From NCBI GenBank assembly GCA_017540605.1, contig JAFYAS010000023.1:17357-81356 (forward strand): a DNA stretch of 64,000 nt. The letters are read 5' to 3'. The position numbers and the translations under genes are program-made. The notes beneath the pieces are model-generated. The model was not told where the DNA came from. It did no database searches and was given only the letters and a program-made list of their open reading frames with translations. This DNA is from Lachnospiraceae bacterium. GTDB lineage: Bacteria > Bacillota > Clostridia > Lachnospirales > Lachnospiraceae. Shown here in pieces: positions 44,192-53,988 of the stretch. Positions within the stretch are counted from its first letter, which is position 1. Every line of letters starts with the position of its first letter.

Positions 44192-45067
44192 TTATTTCCT
44201 CAATATAAGTCCTGCACCTATCATGCTGTCAAACAGCACCTTTTCTATACTCTCATCCGACACAGCCTGAACATAGGATGCCTGATATTTTCTTGCAAGT
44301 CCTTTCATATAGCTTACATGCTTTTCCAGGGTGTCCTCATATTCCTTCACTGCCTGTCGGTTCATGGTTAGCTTCACATTACTTCCGTCCTCGGAATCTA
44401 TGAGATTTAGAGCTCCCTCATAATCCACATTTATCTCCTCACGACTAAATACCTGGACCAATACTATCTGCTGCTTTTTGTATGCCAAATATTTTAAAGC
44501 TCCCTCGATTCCCTCTCTATCAAAGAAATCGCTTATGATGATGGATGCTCCTCTCACCTTAATATTTCGCCTTAAGATTGAGCTTGATAGTGTTGTCTTT
44601 CCATCAAATGTGATCTCACCAAGTGCCTTGGCGATCTTTCCCCAGGCATTTCTTCCGGATAAGCCTTTGCCGATTCTTATGGCATCCTCTTTTAACTCAT
44701 TGACATATACTCTGTCGAGGTTTCCCAGTACCAGATATGATAGGGCTCCTGCAATTTTTAGTGCCATTTCGGACTTTTTCTTTTCTCCGAAGTCCATGGA
44801 CTTTGAGGTATCTATAAATATGTTGTATAGTCCCTCTTTTTCTTCCATGAATTCCTTGATATAGAGCTTATCAAAGCGTCCGTATGCATTCCAGTCTATC
44901 CTTCTGATGTCGTCTCCCAGCATATATTCCCTGAAGTCTGAGAATTCTACTGAGGTTCCCTTTGCGGTGGATTTTCTGGCACCGCTTGTGCCGGCGGAGA
45001 GACGCATCAGCATTGCGAGCTTCAATGTATTCACTTTTTGAAAGAAGTCTGTGGTAAATAATTCCAT
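44192..45067 (-). CDS. DUF58 domain-containing protein
   Basis: A 291-aa cytoplasmic protein. The DUF58 signature is clear: GTSVEFSDFREYMLGDDIRR followed by IDWNAYGRFDKLYIKEF, then a VWA-like fold with FIDTSKSMDFGEK. DUF58 proteins are regular partners of MoxR ATPases and VWA proteins, probably as adaptors or substrates in complex assembly. The ATG has AAGGAT 9 bases upstream. The palindromic element 45101-45277 separates it from moxR. Confidence 0.92.
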   Translation of the reverse strand: MELFTTDFFQKVNTLKLAMLMRLSAGTSGARKSTAKGTSVEFSDFREYMLGDDIRRIDWNAYGRFDKLYIKEFMEEKEGLYNIFIDTSKSMDFGEKKKSEMALKIAGALSYLVLGNLDRVYVNELKEDAIRIGKGLSGRNAWGKIAKALGEITFDGKTTLSSSILRRNIKVRGASIIISDFFDREGIEGALKYLAYKKQQIVLVQVFSREEINVDYEGALNLIDSEDGSNVKLTMNRQAVKEYEDTLEKHVSYMKGLARKYQASYVQAVSDESIEKVLFDSMIGAGLILRK

Positions 45068-45100
45068 GTATATATATCCTTCGTTATTGCACGCTCCTTA

Positions 45101-45277
45101 CAATCACACAAAAATCTCGGACATCGCTGTCTCCGTTCCACTACGGTCCGCGCTAAACGGATGTCCACTGGACATCCAGCGCCGCTTAGCATTTTACGCA
45201 ACGGACGCGTAAGCGACCAAAAAACGGTCGCTAAGCGCCGGCGTAAAATGATAGTCCTCGATTCTTTTGTGTGATTG
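45101..45277. repeat. Complex palindromic element between moxR and the DUF58 gene
   Basis: The outer arms are CAATCACACAAAA (45101-45113) and TTTTGTGTGATTG (45265-45277), extended inward with small gaps to GGAC/GTCC. Inside lie GGATGTCC/GGACATCC (45159-45177) nested in GCGCT/AGCGC, CATTTTACGC/GCGTAAAATG (45190-45250) and AGCGACC/GGTCGCT (45212-45232). No ORF is present. It could be a miniature inverted-repeat element or a structured RNA inside the operon. Confidence 0.8.
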
Positions 45278-45319
45278 CAAGTCGCTTACGCTGTTTCTCT
45301 TAACAAGGTTTTCAAAAAA

Positions 45320-46297
45320 CTATATTGCCTTTGTTTCTTTCATTATTTCAGCAATGATCGCATCATTAGTGACTCCATCGGACATCGCCTCGAAATTGGA
45401 TAGGATACGGTGGCGGAGGGCCGGGAGGGCTACATAGCTTATATCCTCGAAGGCTACATTGAAACGTCCTTCCATAAGTGCCCTTGCCTTGGCTGTCTTT
45501 ACGATGGCCTGGGCTGCACGGGGGCTTGCTCCGGTGGTGATGTATTTTTTTGATATCTCGGGGGCATCGGCAAGCTCCGAATGGGTCGCTACTACAAGGG
45601 ACAGGGCGTAATCCATAACTGCCTCGGATACAGGCATATCTCTGATGGCTGTTCGCATCTCTATGATCTCGTCACCTGTGATCACGGGGGTTAGCTCTGT
45701 CTTTCTGTTTGTGACCGTGATATCCATGATCTCCTTTAGCTCTGCCTTTGTAGGGAATTCCACATTGAGCTTAAAGAGGAATCTGTCCAGCTGTGCTTCA
45801 GGCAGGGGATAGGTTCCCTCCTGCTCTATGGGATTCTGTGTAGCAAGCACCATGAAGGGCTTGGGTAGCTCGTAGGTTGTCTTTCCTACGGTTACTGTTT
45901 TTTCCTGCATAGCCTCAAGAAGTGCTGACTGTGTCTTCGGTGTTGCACGGTTTATCTCGTCTGCAAGTACCAGGTTTGCAAATACAGGTCCTGCTTCAAA
46001 CTGAAATACATTCTTATCATTTTCCTTCACGATCAGATTGGTTCCTGTCACATCGGCAGGCATCAGATCGGGAGTAAACTGTATTCTGGAAAATGTGAGG
46101 GAAAGGGCTCTTGATATCGCTTTTACAAGCTCTGTCTTTCCAAGTCCAGGAACACCCTCAAGCAGCACATTGCCGTCAGCAAGAATCGCAAGCATTACCT
46201 GTCTTATGACATCCTTCTGTCCGATGATAGCCTTTCCTATCTCCGCCTCACAGGCTCTTATCTTTTCCGCCATTTGCTTAAATTCATTATTCTCCAC
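45320..46297 (-). CDS. moxR: MoxR-family AAA+ ATPase
   Basis: A 325-aa ATPase with Walker A EGVPGLGKTEL, Walker B VLADEINRATPKTQSALLEA, sensor 1 MVLATQNPIEQEGTYPLPEA and a C-terminal lid with TGASPRAAQAI. MoxR proteins act as chaperones for VWA-domain proteins and are encoded with DUF58 and VWA genes as here. The start is GTG at 46297 with AAGGAG 8 bases upstream; 12 bases separate it from the DUF4175-like gene. Confidence 0.95.
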   Translation of the reverse strand: MENNEFKQMAEKIRACEAEIGKAIIGQKDVIRQVMLAILADGNVLLEGVPGLGKTELVKAISRALSLTFSRIQFTPDLMPADVTGTNLIVKENDKNVFQFEAGPVFANLVLADEINRATPKTQSALLEAMQEKTVTVGKTTYELPKPFMVLATQNPIEQEGTYPLPEAQLDRFLFKLNVEFPTKAELKEIMDITVTNRKTELTPVITGDEIIEMRTAIRDMPVSEAVMDYALSLVVATHSELADAPEISKKYITTGASPRAAQAIVKTAKARALMEGRFNVAFEDISYVALPALRHRILSNFEAMSDGVTNDAIIAEIMKETKAI

Positions 46298-46309
46298 TTT
46301 TCTCTCTCC

Positions 46310-47971
46310 TTACCTTAGCTCGTTGAAATAATCCTTCACATATTCCTGCATATCTGCCGGTATCTCGGCGTTATTTATTCGCTCATAGGCTTCCTTTTCA
46401 TAATCTCCGATGACCTGCTTATAGTTTTTCTTGTTGCCGCTCCAGGTGACAGCGGGGCCTCCAGCTGTATTGTAGGATTCTCCTCCTGTATCCTGACCCT
46501 TTAGATTGCCTGAGTCATATACCTTGTCGTCGGGAATGGTCACATAATCTCCGTTATTGTTATCCGATGTCTCCTTGCCATTCTTGCTTCCGGTATTCCA
46601 GCCGCCGCCTTTACCGCCGCCTCCCTGGCTGTTGCCGTTTCCTTGACCTTTTCCATTGCCATTGCCGTTTCCTTGGCCATTTCCATTTCCATTTCCATTA
46701 CCATTACCATTGCCGTTTCCCTGGCCATTTCCCTGGCCATTTCCATTACCATTGCCGTTACCCTGACCGTTGCCGTTTCCCTGACCATTTCCATTATTAT
46801 TACCGTTATTCTGGTTTCCACCGGAATTGTTGTTGCCGTTCTTTCCGTTTCCGCCGGGATTTTTGTTGGCATTATTTAAGGCGTTTTCCATATCGGATGC
46901 CTTCTTTGAGCCCTGGGCTTTTTTCAGTGCTTTCATCGCACCATCTAAATCCTCCGGATTGACATTCCCGTTTCCGAGATTTTTAGCAGCCTCCGAAAGC
47001 TCTGATGAATCCATATTCTCAGCGGCTTTTTTCAGTTTTTCCGAAAGCTCCTTTAACTGCTCCTCAGACAGCTCCGTACCCTGATCCTTGGCATCACTTA
47101 TGTCCTTCTCTAGCTCTTTCGCTTCGTCGTCTTTTCCTTCAGCTATATCCTTGAGCTCTTTTTTTAGCTCTTCCTTTTCCTCATCAGTCAGCTTGTTGTT
47201 TAGGTCTACCGCCATATCAGCCAATGATTTCGCGGCTTCAGCCTGATCGTTCTTTGCATATTCCTTCATCTTCTGTTCAAGCTTTTTTACTACTCTCTCT
47301 TCGGCTTTCTTTAGTTCTTCTTCATTCTTCGCTGACTTTAGTTCATTCCTTGCCGCCTTTATTGATTCCTCTATATCTTTTTTCTGCTCGGCAGTTAGCT
47401 TGTCATTTTCATCTATCTCTTTTTCAAGCTTTTTTAACTCTGCCGCTTTCTTTTTTGCATCCACCTGTGTGAGCTTGATATTCTCCGCCTCTGCAACGGC
47501 GGGGGTTTTAACAAATGATACGCCCATCAAGACCATCATCATAGCAAGTGCAATAACTACTCTCTTTGTATCAACCTTATATGAAAAAAGAGTTTTTAAC
47601 TTCGTTTTTTTTAGTGTAGCAAGAGCATCCTCTTTTACCAGTTTTGCAAATCTGTCATTCTTACCCTTTAGTTCGTATGCAGTTGATACCCTCTCCTTGA
47701 AGCCTTTAGAATCAAGGATCAGCGCTGCTCTCTTTAAACCCGGTGCACTTACCAAAGCAAATATAAATCCTGACAAAGGCCCCACCATAAAGATCACCAG
47801 GGCATATATCCTTGCATCTACTATGGGGGTAAGCAATGAGATGATAACAAGGATCGTAGCAACCAAAGAACCGACGATGATACCAAAAAGCATATGATCG
47901 ATCATACGGTTTCTTACAACCATCCTTCTTGCTTTCTTTATGTAATTTACGATCCTTTTATCATCCGACAT
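46310..47971 (-). CDS. DUF4175-like membrane protein with Gly/Asn repeat
   Basis: A 553-aa protein. Two N-terminal helices (about 27-50 and 53-75) are followed by RAALILDSKGFKERVSTAYEL and a third helix at about 132-152. A long Lys/Glu coiled coil (about 160-350), a low-complexity Gly/Asn/Gln tract (about 365-450) and a C-terminal tail ending VKDYFNELR complete it. The layout resembles DUF4175 proteins that accompany MoxR/DUF58 operons in other phyla, but the match is by architecture only. It lies between the ABC permease and moxR. Confidence 0.75.
   Translation of the reverse strand: MSDDKRIVNYIKKARRMVVRNRMIDHMLFGIIVGSLVATILVIISLLTPIVDARIYALVIFMVGPLSGFIFALVSAPGLKRAALILDSKGFKERVSTAYELKGKNDRFAKLVKEDALATLKKTKLKTLFSYKVDTKRVVIALAMMMVLMGVSFVKTPAVAEAENIKLTQVDAKKKAAELKKLEKEIDENDKLTAEQKKDIEESIKAARNELKSAKNEEELKKAEERVVKKLEQKMKEYAKNDQAEAAKSLADMAVDLNNKLTDEEKEELKKELKDIAEGKDDEAKELEKDISDAKDQGTELSEEQLKELSEKLKKAAENMDSSELSEAAKNLGNGNVNPEDLDGAMKALKKAQGSKKASDMENALNNANKNPGGNGKNGNNNSGGNQNNGNNNGNGQGNGNGQGNGNGNGNGQGNGQGNGNGNGNGNGNGNGQGNGNGNGKGQGNGNSQGGGGKGGGWNTGSKNGKETSDNNNGDYVTIPDDKVYDSGNLKGQDTGGESYNTAGGPAVTWSGNKKNYKQVIGDYEKEAYERINNAEIPADMQEYVKDYFNELR
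46640..46830 (-). repeat. Low-complexity GN/GNGQ-coding repeat
   Basis: The DNA repeats variants of CCATTTCC and CCATTGCCGTTTCC many times, coding for tandem Gly-Asn and Gly-Gln dipeptides. The unit is irregular, so slippage and length variation between strains are likely. Confidence 0.85.
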
Positions 47972-48006
47972 ATTAACCGCCTTATCTAAACTGTGGTCAA
48001 CAGTTA

Positions 48007-48939
48007 CTATTCTTCCTCAGTCTGCTTCTTTTTTCCTCTCTTTATCCTCTTCTTTCTCATGGGGTCGATCTCCTTTGCTGCAAGGGATATGAATATAAAT
48101 GCGATCAAAGTATTAACGATCACACCGATAGTATTCCAATGTTGAATGATAAAGAAGCTAACACCATCAATATTTCCTTTAACTCTATCACCAATATCGG
48201 CAATTCCCACTCCGGTAAAAGCCTGAAATACATAATTACCAACTGTCACCGCCGGGTTAATAAGCGGCCATATCACTGCCGAAGTAACATCAATAACCTG
48301 TGATACAGCCTGACCACCTGCATAACTTGGAGTATAATATGAACGACTTACTGCTGCCATCTTCAAAGCAAAGATAAACAGTGTCACACCCATAACCGCA
48401 AATATGATAACAAATGAAAGTATGACTGAAGTCACTGTCTTTTTGGTCTTTGATGAACAAAAGACTCCGATGGCTCCCACATAAAATGATGCAAATATGA
48501 CCATTCCGATAAAGCCCAAAAGCTTAAACCAGTTCATACCTCCAAGGATAAATGCCAGAGACATAATGGGAATACTTGATATCACGAACATCATTACCTG
48601 ACAGATAGCAGACATTATCTTTCCAAGTACTATCCTCATGGGAGAAATAGGTGCGGTAAGTATTACATCAAGTGTCTGTCTTTCCCTCTCTCCTGCAATA
48701 GAAGATGCTGTGATCACCGGTATCATCAAAAGTATGATAAAGCACTGCATGGTCGCAAGGAGCGGAAATAACATCATCAGGCTTTCATAATCTATAGCCC
48801 TTGTTGATGACGATATTGAAAAAAGCACTGTAAGGGCAATAGCTGCAAGAACGATATTGTAAATACATATAGCTATGGGAAGCTTTATTGTCCTAGAGCC
48901 AAGTGTCAGCTCTTTATTGAGTATAGGATTGATAAACAT
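48007..48939 (-). CDS. ABC-2 type transporter permease
   Basis: A 310-aa membrane protein with six or more helices, resembling GldF/NosY permeases (INPILNKELTLGSRTIKLPI, GERERQTLDVILTAPISPM). The GERERGTLE-like coupling helix motif is clear. The C-terminus is a basic tail (KKRIKRGKKKQTEEE). The ATG overlaps the ATPase stop by one base (TAATG). It pairs with the upstream ATPase; the substrate is unknown. Confidence 0.92.
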   Translation of the reverse strand: MFINPILNKELTLGSRTIKLPIAICIYNIVLAAIALTVLFSISSSTRAIDYESLMMLFPLLATMQCFIILLMIPVITASSIAGERERQTLDVILTAPISPMRIVLGKIMSAICQVMMFVISSIPIMSLAFILGGMNWFKLLGFIGMVIFASFYVGAIGVFCSSKTKKTVTSVILSFVIIFAVMGVTLFIFALKMAAVSRSYYTPSYAGGQAVSQVIDVTSAVIWPLINPAVTVGNYVFQAFTGVGIADIGDRVKGNIDGVSFFIIQHWNTIGVIVNTLIAFIFISLAAKEIDPMRKKRIKRGKKKQTEEE

Positions 48940-49871
48940 TATTTCGCACCTCCTTCATTGCCTGTGATCTCAAGAAATACGCTTTCAAGATTGCCTTTTT
49001 CTCTAAATATCTTACATATTCCAACATCAAGATCAGTAAGTCTTTTAACGAGATTGGCTATCTCAAGATCGTCTCCGGTAAATGTTGTAACGATCATATT
49101 GTCACGTATTGAAACCTTCTCAACCAGGGGTGATTCCTTTAATACCTTTACTGCCACATCTTCATTCTTTACTACTTCGATATGCAAAGGTGCGATACCC
49201 ATGGACTGTCGCATGATATCCTCTACATTTCCTGCCGCGATCAGATGTCCCTTCTCCATGATACCGATGGTGTTACACATCTCAGATAGTTCCGGAAGAA
49301 TGTGAGAGGAAATGATGATGGTCTTATCAAGCTCTCCGAGATTCTTTAAGATCTCCTTGAACTCAAAACGTGCTCTCGGATCAAGTCCGGAAGCCGGCTC
49401 ATCAAGCACCAAAAGATCCGGATCATGAATAAGTGCTCTTGCCACACACAGTCTTTGCTTCATACCTCTGGAAAGACCATCCACATAAGAATCCTGCTTA
49501 TCTGAAAGATTCACAAGCTCCAAAAGTCCAAGTATTGTATCCTTTATATCCTTTTGACTGTAGCCGTACATGGATGCAAAGAAATACATGTATTCCATAA
49601 CCTTCAGGTTGTCATATACTCCGAAGAAATCCGGCACATATCCAACCTTTCTCTTGATCTTTGAATTCTCTCTTAATGCATCGATCCCGTCTACATATAC
49701 CTCTCCGGAATCTGCGGACAAAAGTCCGCATACGATCTTCATAGTAGTTGTTTTTCCTGCACCGTTCGGTCCTATGAATCCGAATATATCTCCTCTTTCG
49801 ATATGGAGGTCAAGGTCTGTAAGTGCTTTGAATCTGCCATAACTTTTGTTTAGTTTATTGATAGTCAGCAT
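48939..49871 (-). CDS. ABC transporter ATP-binding protein (GldA/NatA-like)
   Basis: A 310-aa nucleotide-binding subunit with Walker A GPNGAGKTT, signature GLSRGMKQRLCVARAL, Walker B LLVLDEPASGLDPRAR and a C-terminal extension of about 90 residues typical of the DrrA/GldA group. Start and stop overlap those of its neighbours by one base. With the permease and the 907-aa protein it resembles a Gld-type export complex, with the 907-aa protein in the place of GldG. Confidence 0.94.
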   Translation of the reverse strand: MLTINKLNKSYGRFKALTDLDLHIERGDIFGFIGPNGAGKTTTMKIVCGLLSADSGEVYVDGIDALRENSKIKRKVGYVPDFFGVYDNLKVMEYMYFFASMYGYSQKDIKDTILGLLELVNLSDKQDSYVDGLSRGMKQRLCVARALIHDPDLLVLDEPASGLDPRARFEFKEILKNLGELDKTIIISSHILPELSEMCNTIGIMEKGHLIAAGNVEDIMRQSMGIAPLHIEVVKNEDVAVKVLKESPLVEKVSIRDNMIVTTFTGDDLEIANLVKRLTDLDVGICKIFREKGNLESVFLEITGNEGGAK

Positions 49872-52594
49872 TACTCCTCACCTCCCGAAATAGTAGGTAC
49901 AACCGCATCTCCGGATCCCGGTTGTGCTGATTTAAATTTGAGCTTTATGATCCTATGAGCATCATCAAGGAAATAATTTGATATATCAGTCTCCTCACCG
50001 CTATTTCCAATAAAGAGCCGATCCCATGCCCCTGTATTGGGATTTAATATCAGACACTCGGCAATGTTAACATTTTCCTCACGATCGCCCATAAAGTAAA
50101 GGGTATTGATCCCTGAGCTTCCAAAATCATACTCAGCCTCTATCTCCTGCATATCATACATATATCCCCTTTGAGTATCCCAATCACCGGTGGAAGTTCT
50201 GAGATATTCTGTGTGGATATTTCTTGAATAATTATTGCTGATATTTCTGTAAGAAGGTGTAAACTCCTTAACCACAGCGATCTTCGAATACTCATCTACA
50301 TGTTTTCCGTCTGTGATATTGGCGGTGTCGCCTATTCTGTAGCCATAGATCAATCCATCACCATGAGGAGAAATACTTTCTATCCTATCCTGCAAAATAT
50401 ATGTCAGATTTCTCAATTCATTGATCTGGTCATATGTATCCGGGTCATATCCACTCTGGCCATTTTTATTATAGATCACATCAGGTACATCATAAAATTC
50501 CACATTGGCTGTGCACATTTCTTCCGTAATGTTCACCGTCTCTCCCGCCTTTATCTCCTCGATATAAGCAAGATTACCATAGAAATATACAATAACCTTC
50601 TCAAGATCTGTGCTTAGATTATTGGTTATACTTCCTTCAAAATGGTCTCTAAAGTACTGGATATCATAATCAATATCCTCTGTTGTGACATCAGATCTTG
50701 TAGCGGAAAAATAGTGACTTGAGAATGCCTGCCCCTTTGATATCTCAATAGATGAATGTTCTATCTTGTCCTTGATCATAGCTGTAGTTTCCGCACTGTC
50801 TATGTCCACACCCCAAAATGAATTGGAATAATAACCGGTGTTAAGGGGCTGAACGTTCTTAACCTTTTCCGAAAGCTCCAATGAATAAGCTGAGCTTTTG
50901 GGACTTCTGATATTGAAAGCAAGCACCTCGTTCTTTATACCGTCCTCGATCTCTTCGATGGATACGATATCCACAATAGTATTTCTAACCACACCATTGG
51001 CGCTCACAACATATACACCAACTGTAAATACAAGAGCTATGGCAGGGATCGCGATCCAAAGCGCCTTTCTCTTATCCATCTTCTTTAATACCAGATAACA
51101 AACGGGGCCAACCAATACAACATATATGAGGAAAAGGATCATATAGCCGCCGAACTGGGGTCTTGGGGAATCATTGGCAGACTCTATAAAGCTTGTATCA
51201 ACATTCTCCATACCGTTAGAGCCTGCTCCGCTACCCACAAAGCCATTGAAAAGGCTGGTTCTTACACCTACGCTTTTTATCTCATTTATAAATGAATTAA
51301 GGACATGCATCTTTCCGTCATAGCTTTTATAGGGCTCCATTCCGAGAGCATACTCACAGACGATCACTGCACCAAGTCCATACTTTTTCATCTGAGCGAT
51401 CTCTGCCACATCGGCTACGCCTCCGGCAACAGGTTCTCCATCTGTAAGCTTGATATCAGCAAGGTCAAGATTCAAAGTTTTTTCCTGGGTGCTGGTTGAA
51501 TACTGAGCTTCCTCTGTAGCGCTATCAACCAAATCCTCTGTGCTTTCTTCGTTCTCAGGAGTTTCCACAATTCCCCCGGTGATCTCTTCCTCTGTTGAAT
51601 CTGCATTTGAGGCATAATCTTCACCAAAGGTAGCCGGGTCATTCTGATTGATCAAAAGCTCTGCGGATATATTGAAGTTCACATTCTTTTTATTAAGACC
51701 GCCAACATCACCCGTTACAAAATCATCCTTAAACTTTGACAGTGTCTTATTGTAATTGGCACCCGTACCAATGATCAGCACACCGCCACTCGACACCCAA
51801 TCCTTAAGTGCTCTGTATTGTTCATCAGAAAGCTTCGAAGTATCAAAATTGTCAATAATAATGAAGTTTAGGCAAGAAAGAGAAGCAGACAGATCCGGCA
51901 TAGTTTCCTCATCCATCTGTCCTATATTGAGATTCAGATAGAGATTGTCTCCGTTGGTAACATATGACGATGTTACACTTTGAGTGATCAATCCATTATT
52001 CATATACTTCTTTACATCGTAGTCAGAACCGGAGGTTGCTCCATTGCCATTTATACCGATGACCGCACCGTCTATATAGTTTAGAGCGGCATAATCGTCT
52101 GACAGTATTCCAACAAAGGTATTGTTATTACTGATCTCAAGCTTGTCCTTGTCAAGAATAGTCCTTTCAAAGAGGATCTTCTTTTTCTCATTTAAGATCC
52201 TCACCTTACAGTTTGTAAAATCCCCTGCATTGGCAAGATTCATGGAAAATGCTTTCGTCTCACCCTCGGCTATGCTGATATCCCTTGAATAGCCCACATT
52301 CCTTCTGGTAGATCTTATCTCGGTCATAGTCATCTCGCCTGTAAAATCCTTGCCGGTATTTGTAACCGTTACCTGTACAGGAACATTGGCCGAATATTTC
52401 ACCAATGAGTCAATGCCGTAACGAATGTTCACAAGGAACTGTCCGTTATTGCTTTCGGTTGTCGCTTCTGTTGTTTCCTCAGTAACATCCTCAGGATCGA
52501 CGACCATCGCCTTTGAAAAAGGTGCTGTCACATTTACCAAAAATGCGACCAGGCCGGCCATACATAATCCTTTCTTCAATCTTGTTCTAAACAT
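49871..52594 (-). CDS. Large exported membrane protein with GATase-like domain (GldG/DUF4350-like)
   Basis: A 907-aa protein. An N-terminal signal sequence or anchor (residues 8-30) is followed by beta-rich extracytoplasmic domains. A GATase1-like segment (FIIIDNFDTSKL then YRALKDWVSSGGVLIIGTGA) comes next, an acidic linker (about 330-380), two TM helices at about 494-515 and 522-545, and a second extracytoplasmic half. No catalytic Cys of amidotransferases is seen in the nucleophile position. Similar segments occur in the 941-aa VWA protein of the same block. Its ATG overlaps the kinase stop and its own stop overlaps the ATPase start. Confidence 0.8.
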   Translation of the reverse strand: MFRTRLKKGLCMAGLVAFLVNVTAPFSKAMVVDPEDVTEETTEATTESNNGQFLVNIRYGIDSLVKYSANVPVQVTVTNTGKDFTGEMTMTEIRSTRRNVGYSRDISIAEGETKAFSMNLANAGDFTNCKVRILNEKKKILFERTILDKDKLEISNNNTFVGILSDDYAALNYIDGAVIGINGNGATSGSDYDVKKYMNNGLITQSVTSSYVTNGDNLYLNLNIGQMDEETMPDLSASLSCLNFIIIDNFDTSKLSDEQYRALKDWVSSGGVLIIGTGANYNKTLSKFKDDFVTGDVGGLNKKNVNFNISAELLINQNDPATFGEDYASNADSTEEEITGGIVETPENEESTEDLVDSATEEAQYSTSTQEKTLNLDLADIKLTDGEPVAGGVADVAEIAQMKKYGLGAVIVCEYALGMEPYKSYDGKMHVLNSFINEIKSVGVRTSLFNGFVGSGAGSNGMENVDTSFIESANDSPRPQFGGYMILFLIYVVLVGPVCYLVLKKMDKRKALWIAIPAIALVFTVGVYVVSANGVVRNTIVDIVSIEEIEDGIKNEVLAFNIRSPKSSAYSLELSEKVKNVQPLNTGYYSNSFWGVDIDSAETTAMIKDKIEHSSIEISKGQAFSSHYFSATRSDVTTEDIDYDIQYFRDHFEGSITNNLSTDLEKVIVYFYGNLAYIEEIKAGETVNITEEMCTANVEFYDVPDVIYNKNGQSGYDPDTYDQINELRNLTYILQDRIESISPHGDGLIYGYRIGDTANITDGKHVDEYSKIAVVKEFTPSYRNISNNYSRNIHTEYLRTSTGDWDTQRGYMYDMQEIEAEYDFGSSGINTLYFMGDREENVNIAECLILNPNTGAWDRLFIGNSGEETDISNYFLDDAHRIIKLKFKSAQPGSGDAVVPTISGGEE

Positions 52595-53988
52595 TACTTT
52601 TTCCCCTTATTATCTTTTCTGTTAAATAAAGCCTTCTGCTTTATCTTTCTTGTATCCTCTGTATGTTCCACTACATGCATTGGGAGACATACCGTAAATG
52701 TAGTACCTTTTTCATCAGACTTGGCAGATATCTCACCACCATGCATGACGACAACATTCTTCGCTATGGCAAGTCCTAAACCCGTGCCCTTCATTCTCTC
52801 GGTTCGGGATTCATCCACTCTGTAGAACTTGTCAAAAATATACGGTAGCTTTTCCTGAGGTATCACCTTGCCATAATTGGTAATGGATACATATACCTGA
52901 TCCTCAAGCTCGATGACAGCAAGCTTCATCATCTTTCCATCCGCACCATACTTTATGGCATTGGTCATAAGATTGGAAAATGCTCTGGCAAGTTTTTCTC
53001 CGTCTCCCTCTATGATAATGGGCTCATCCGGAATATCAGTCTCAAGCTTAAGGCCCGCATCCTCAAGCTGAGGATAAAACTCATCAGTCATCTGAGCTAG
53101 GAAGAGAGCTATATCAAGCTCTGAAAGATGGAGCTTTAACTTACCCTTTTGAAATCTCGTAAAATCAAAGAGCTCATTTATCAGATTCTCCAAGGTCTTG
53201 GATTTTTTGTATGCTACCTCGATATATTTCTTCTTAGTCTCCTCGTCGAGATTATTGTCTCTGTAAAGAAGCTCCATATATCCTATGGTGGAAGTAAGAG
53301 GGGTTCTCAGATCGTGAGCAACATTGGTAACAAGCTCGTTTTTCATCTGCTCAGCAAGAAGTTGGCTGTCTATATTTTTCTTTAGCTCATACTTCATACC
53401 ATTTATGGAGCTTGCTAAGGTTGACAGCTCATCACTACCCTTTACCACTATATTGGACTGCATATCGCCGTTCTTTATCCGCTCTATACCCTTGTTGATC
53501 TCGTTGAAATATTCGATGATATGATTGGTGAATAAAATATAGAAGCTTATAAATATCACTACCGAAACAGTAAGCAACAAGAGTATATCAATAAAGATAT
53601 TCCTTGTAAGAAGACCGCCACGACGCATCCTAAAGGTAACCTCGTACATCCTGTCTGCGTCCTCTATAAACTCGTTTGGCTCTATCCTCTTCTTTTTCTC
53701 GTCGAAGGATTCAGTATCCTCCGAACCGCCTTCCGAGGAAGTATTATCCGCCCGGACTCCGAGGGCATTTTCCTCGGTGCCTTCACCTTTGGGGGCAGTA
53801 TTTTCTATCCTCTCCATCTCTCTGGAAAAGTACTTTCTGTCCTGCTCTCCCCTGACCACAGTGATGATTCCTATCAGAAGTAAATCCACTAAAAAGGTAA
53901 GAGCCAAGCTTAATATCATCGCCGAAACGAGCTTCATTCTTATGCTTTTAAATATGCTATTCTCGTTATCCTTCAAGCTTGTAGCCAA
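52594..53988 (-). CDS. Membrane sensor histidine kinase
   Basis: A 464-aa kinase with two TM helices (about 20-45 and 131-154) around an acidic extracytoplasmic loop of about 85 residues, then HAMP, a phospho-acceptor His225 in VAHDLRTPLTS, and an ATPase domain with N, G1 (FDKFYRVDESR) and G2 (GTGLGLAIAKN) boxes. It overlaps the response regulator gene by 23 bases. The start is unclear: TTG 53988 opens the frame, and ATG 53937 is the alternative; neither has a strong ribosome binding site, which suggests coupling to the regulator gene. Confidence 0.93.
   Translation of the reverse strand: MATSLKDNENSIFKSIRMKLVSAMILSLALTFLVDLLLIGIITVVRGEQDRKYFSREMERIENTAPKGEGTEENALGVRADNTSSEGGSEDTESFDEKKKRIEPNEFIEDADRMYEVTFRMRRGGLLTRNIFIDILLLLTVSVVIFISFYILFTNHIIEYFNEINKGIERIKNGDMQSNIVVKGSDELSTLASSINGMKYELKKNIDSQLLAEQMKNELVTNVAHDLRTPLTSTIGYMELLYRDNNLDEETKKKYIEVAYKKSKTLENLINELFDFTRFQKGKLKLHLSELDIALFLAQMTDEFYPQLEDAGLKLETDIPDEPIIIEGDGEKLARAFSNLMTNAIKYGADGKMMKLAVIELEDQVYVSITNYGKVIPQEKLPYIFDKFYRVDESRTERMKGTGLGLAIAKNVVVMHGGEISAKSDEKGTTFTVCLPMHVVEHTEDTRKIKQKALFNRKDNKGKK

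Noticed and set aside
46640..46830. Possible CRISPR-like repeats
   Set aside because: The units are irregular and coding, without unique spacers of constant length; this is a protein low-complexity tract.
46567..46962. His/Arg/Phe-rich frames opposite the GN repeat
   Set aside because: They are by-products of the low-complexity repeat in the DUF4175-like gene and have no start signals.
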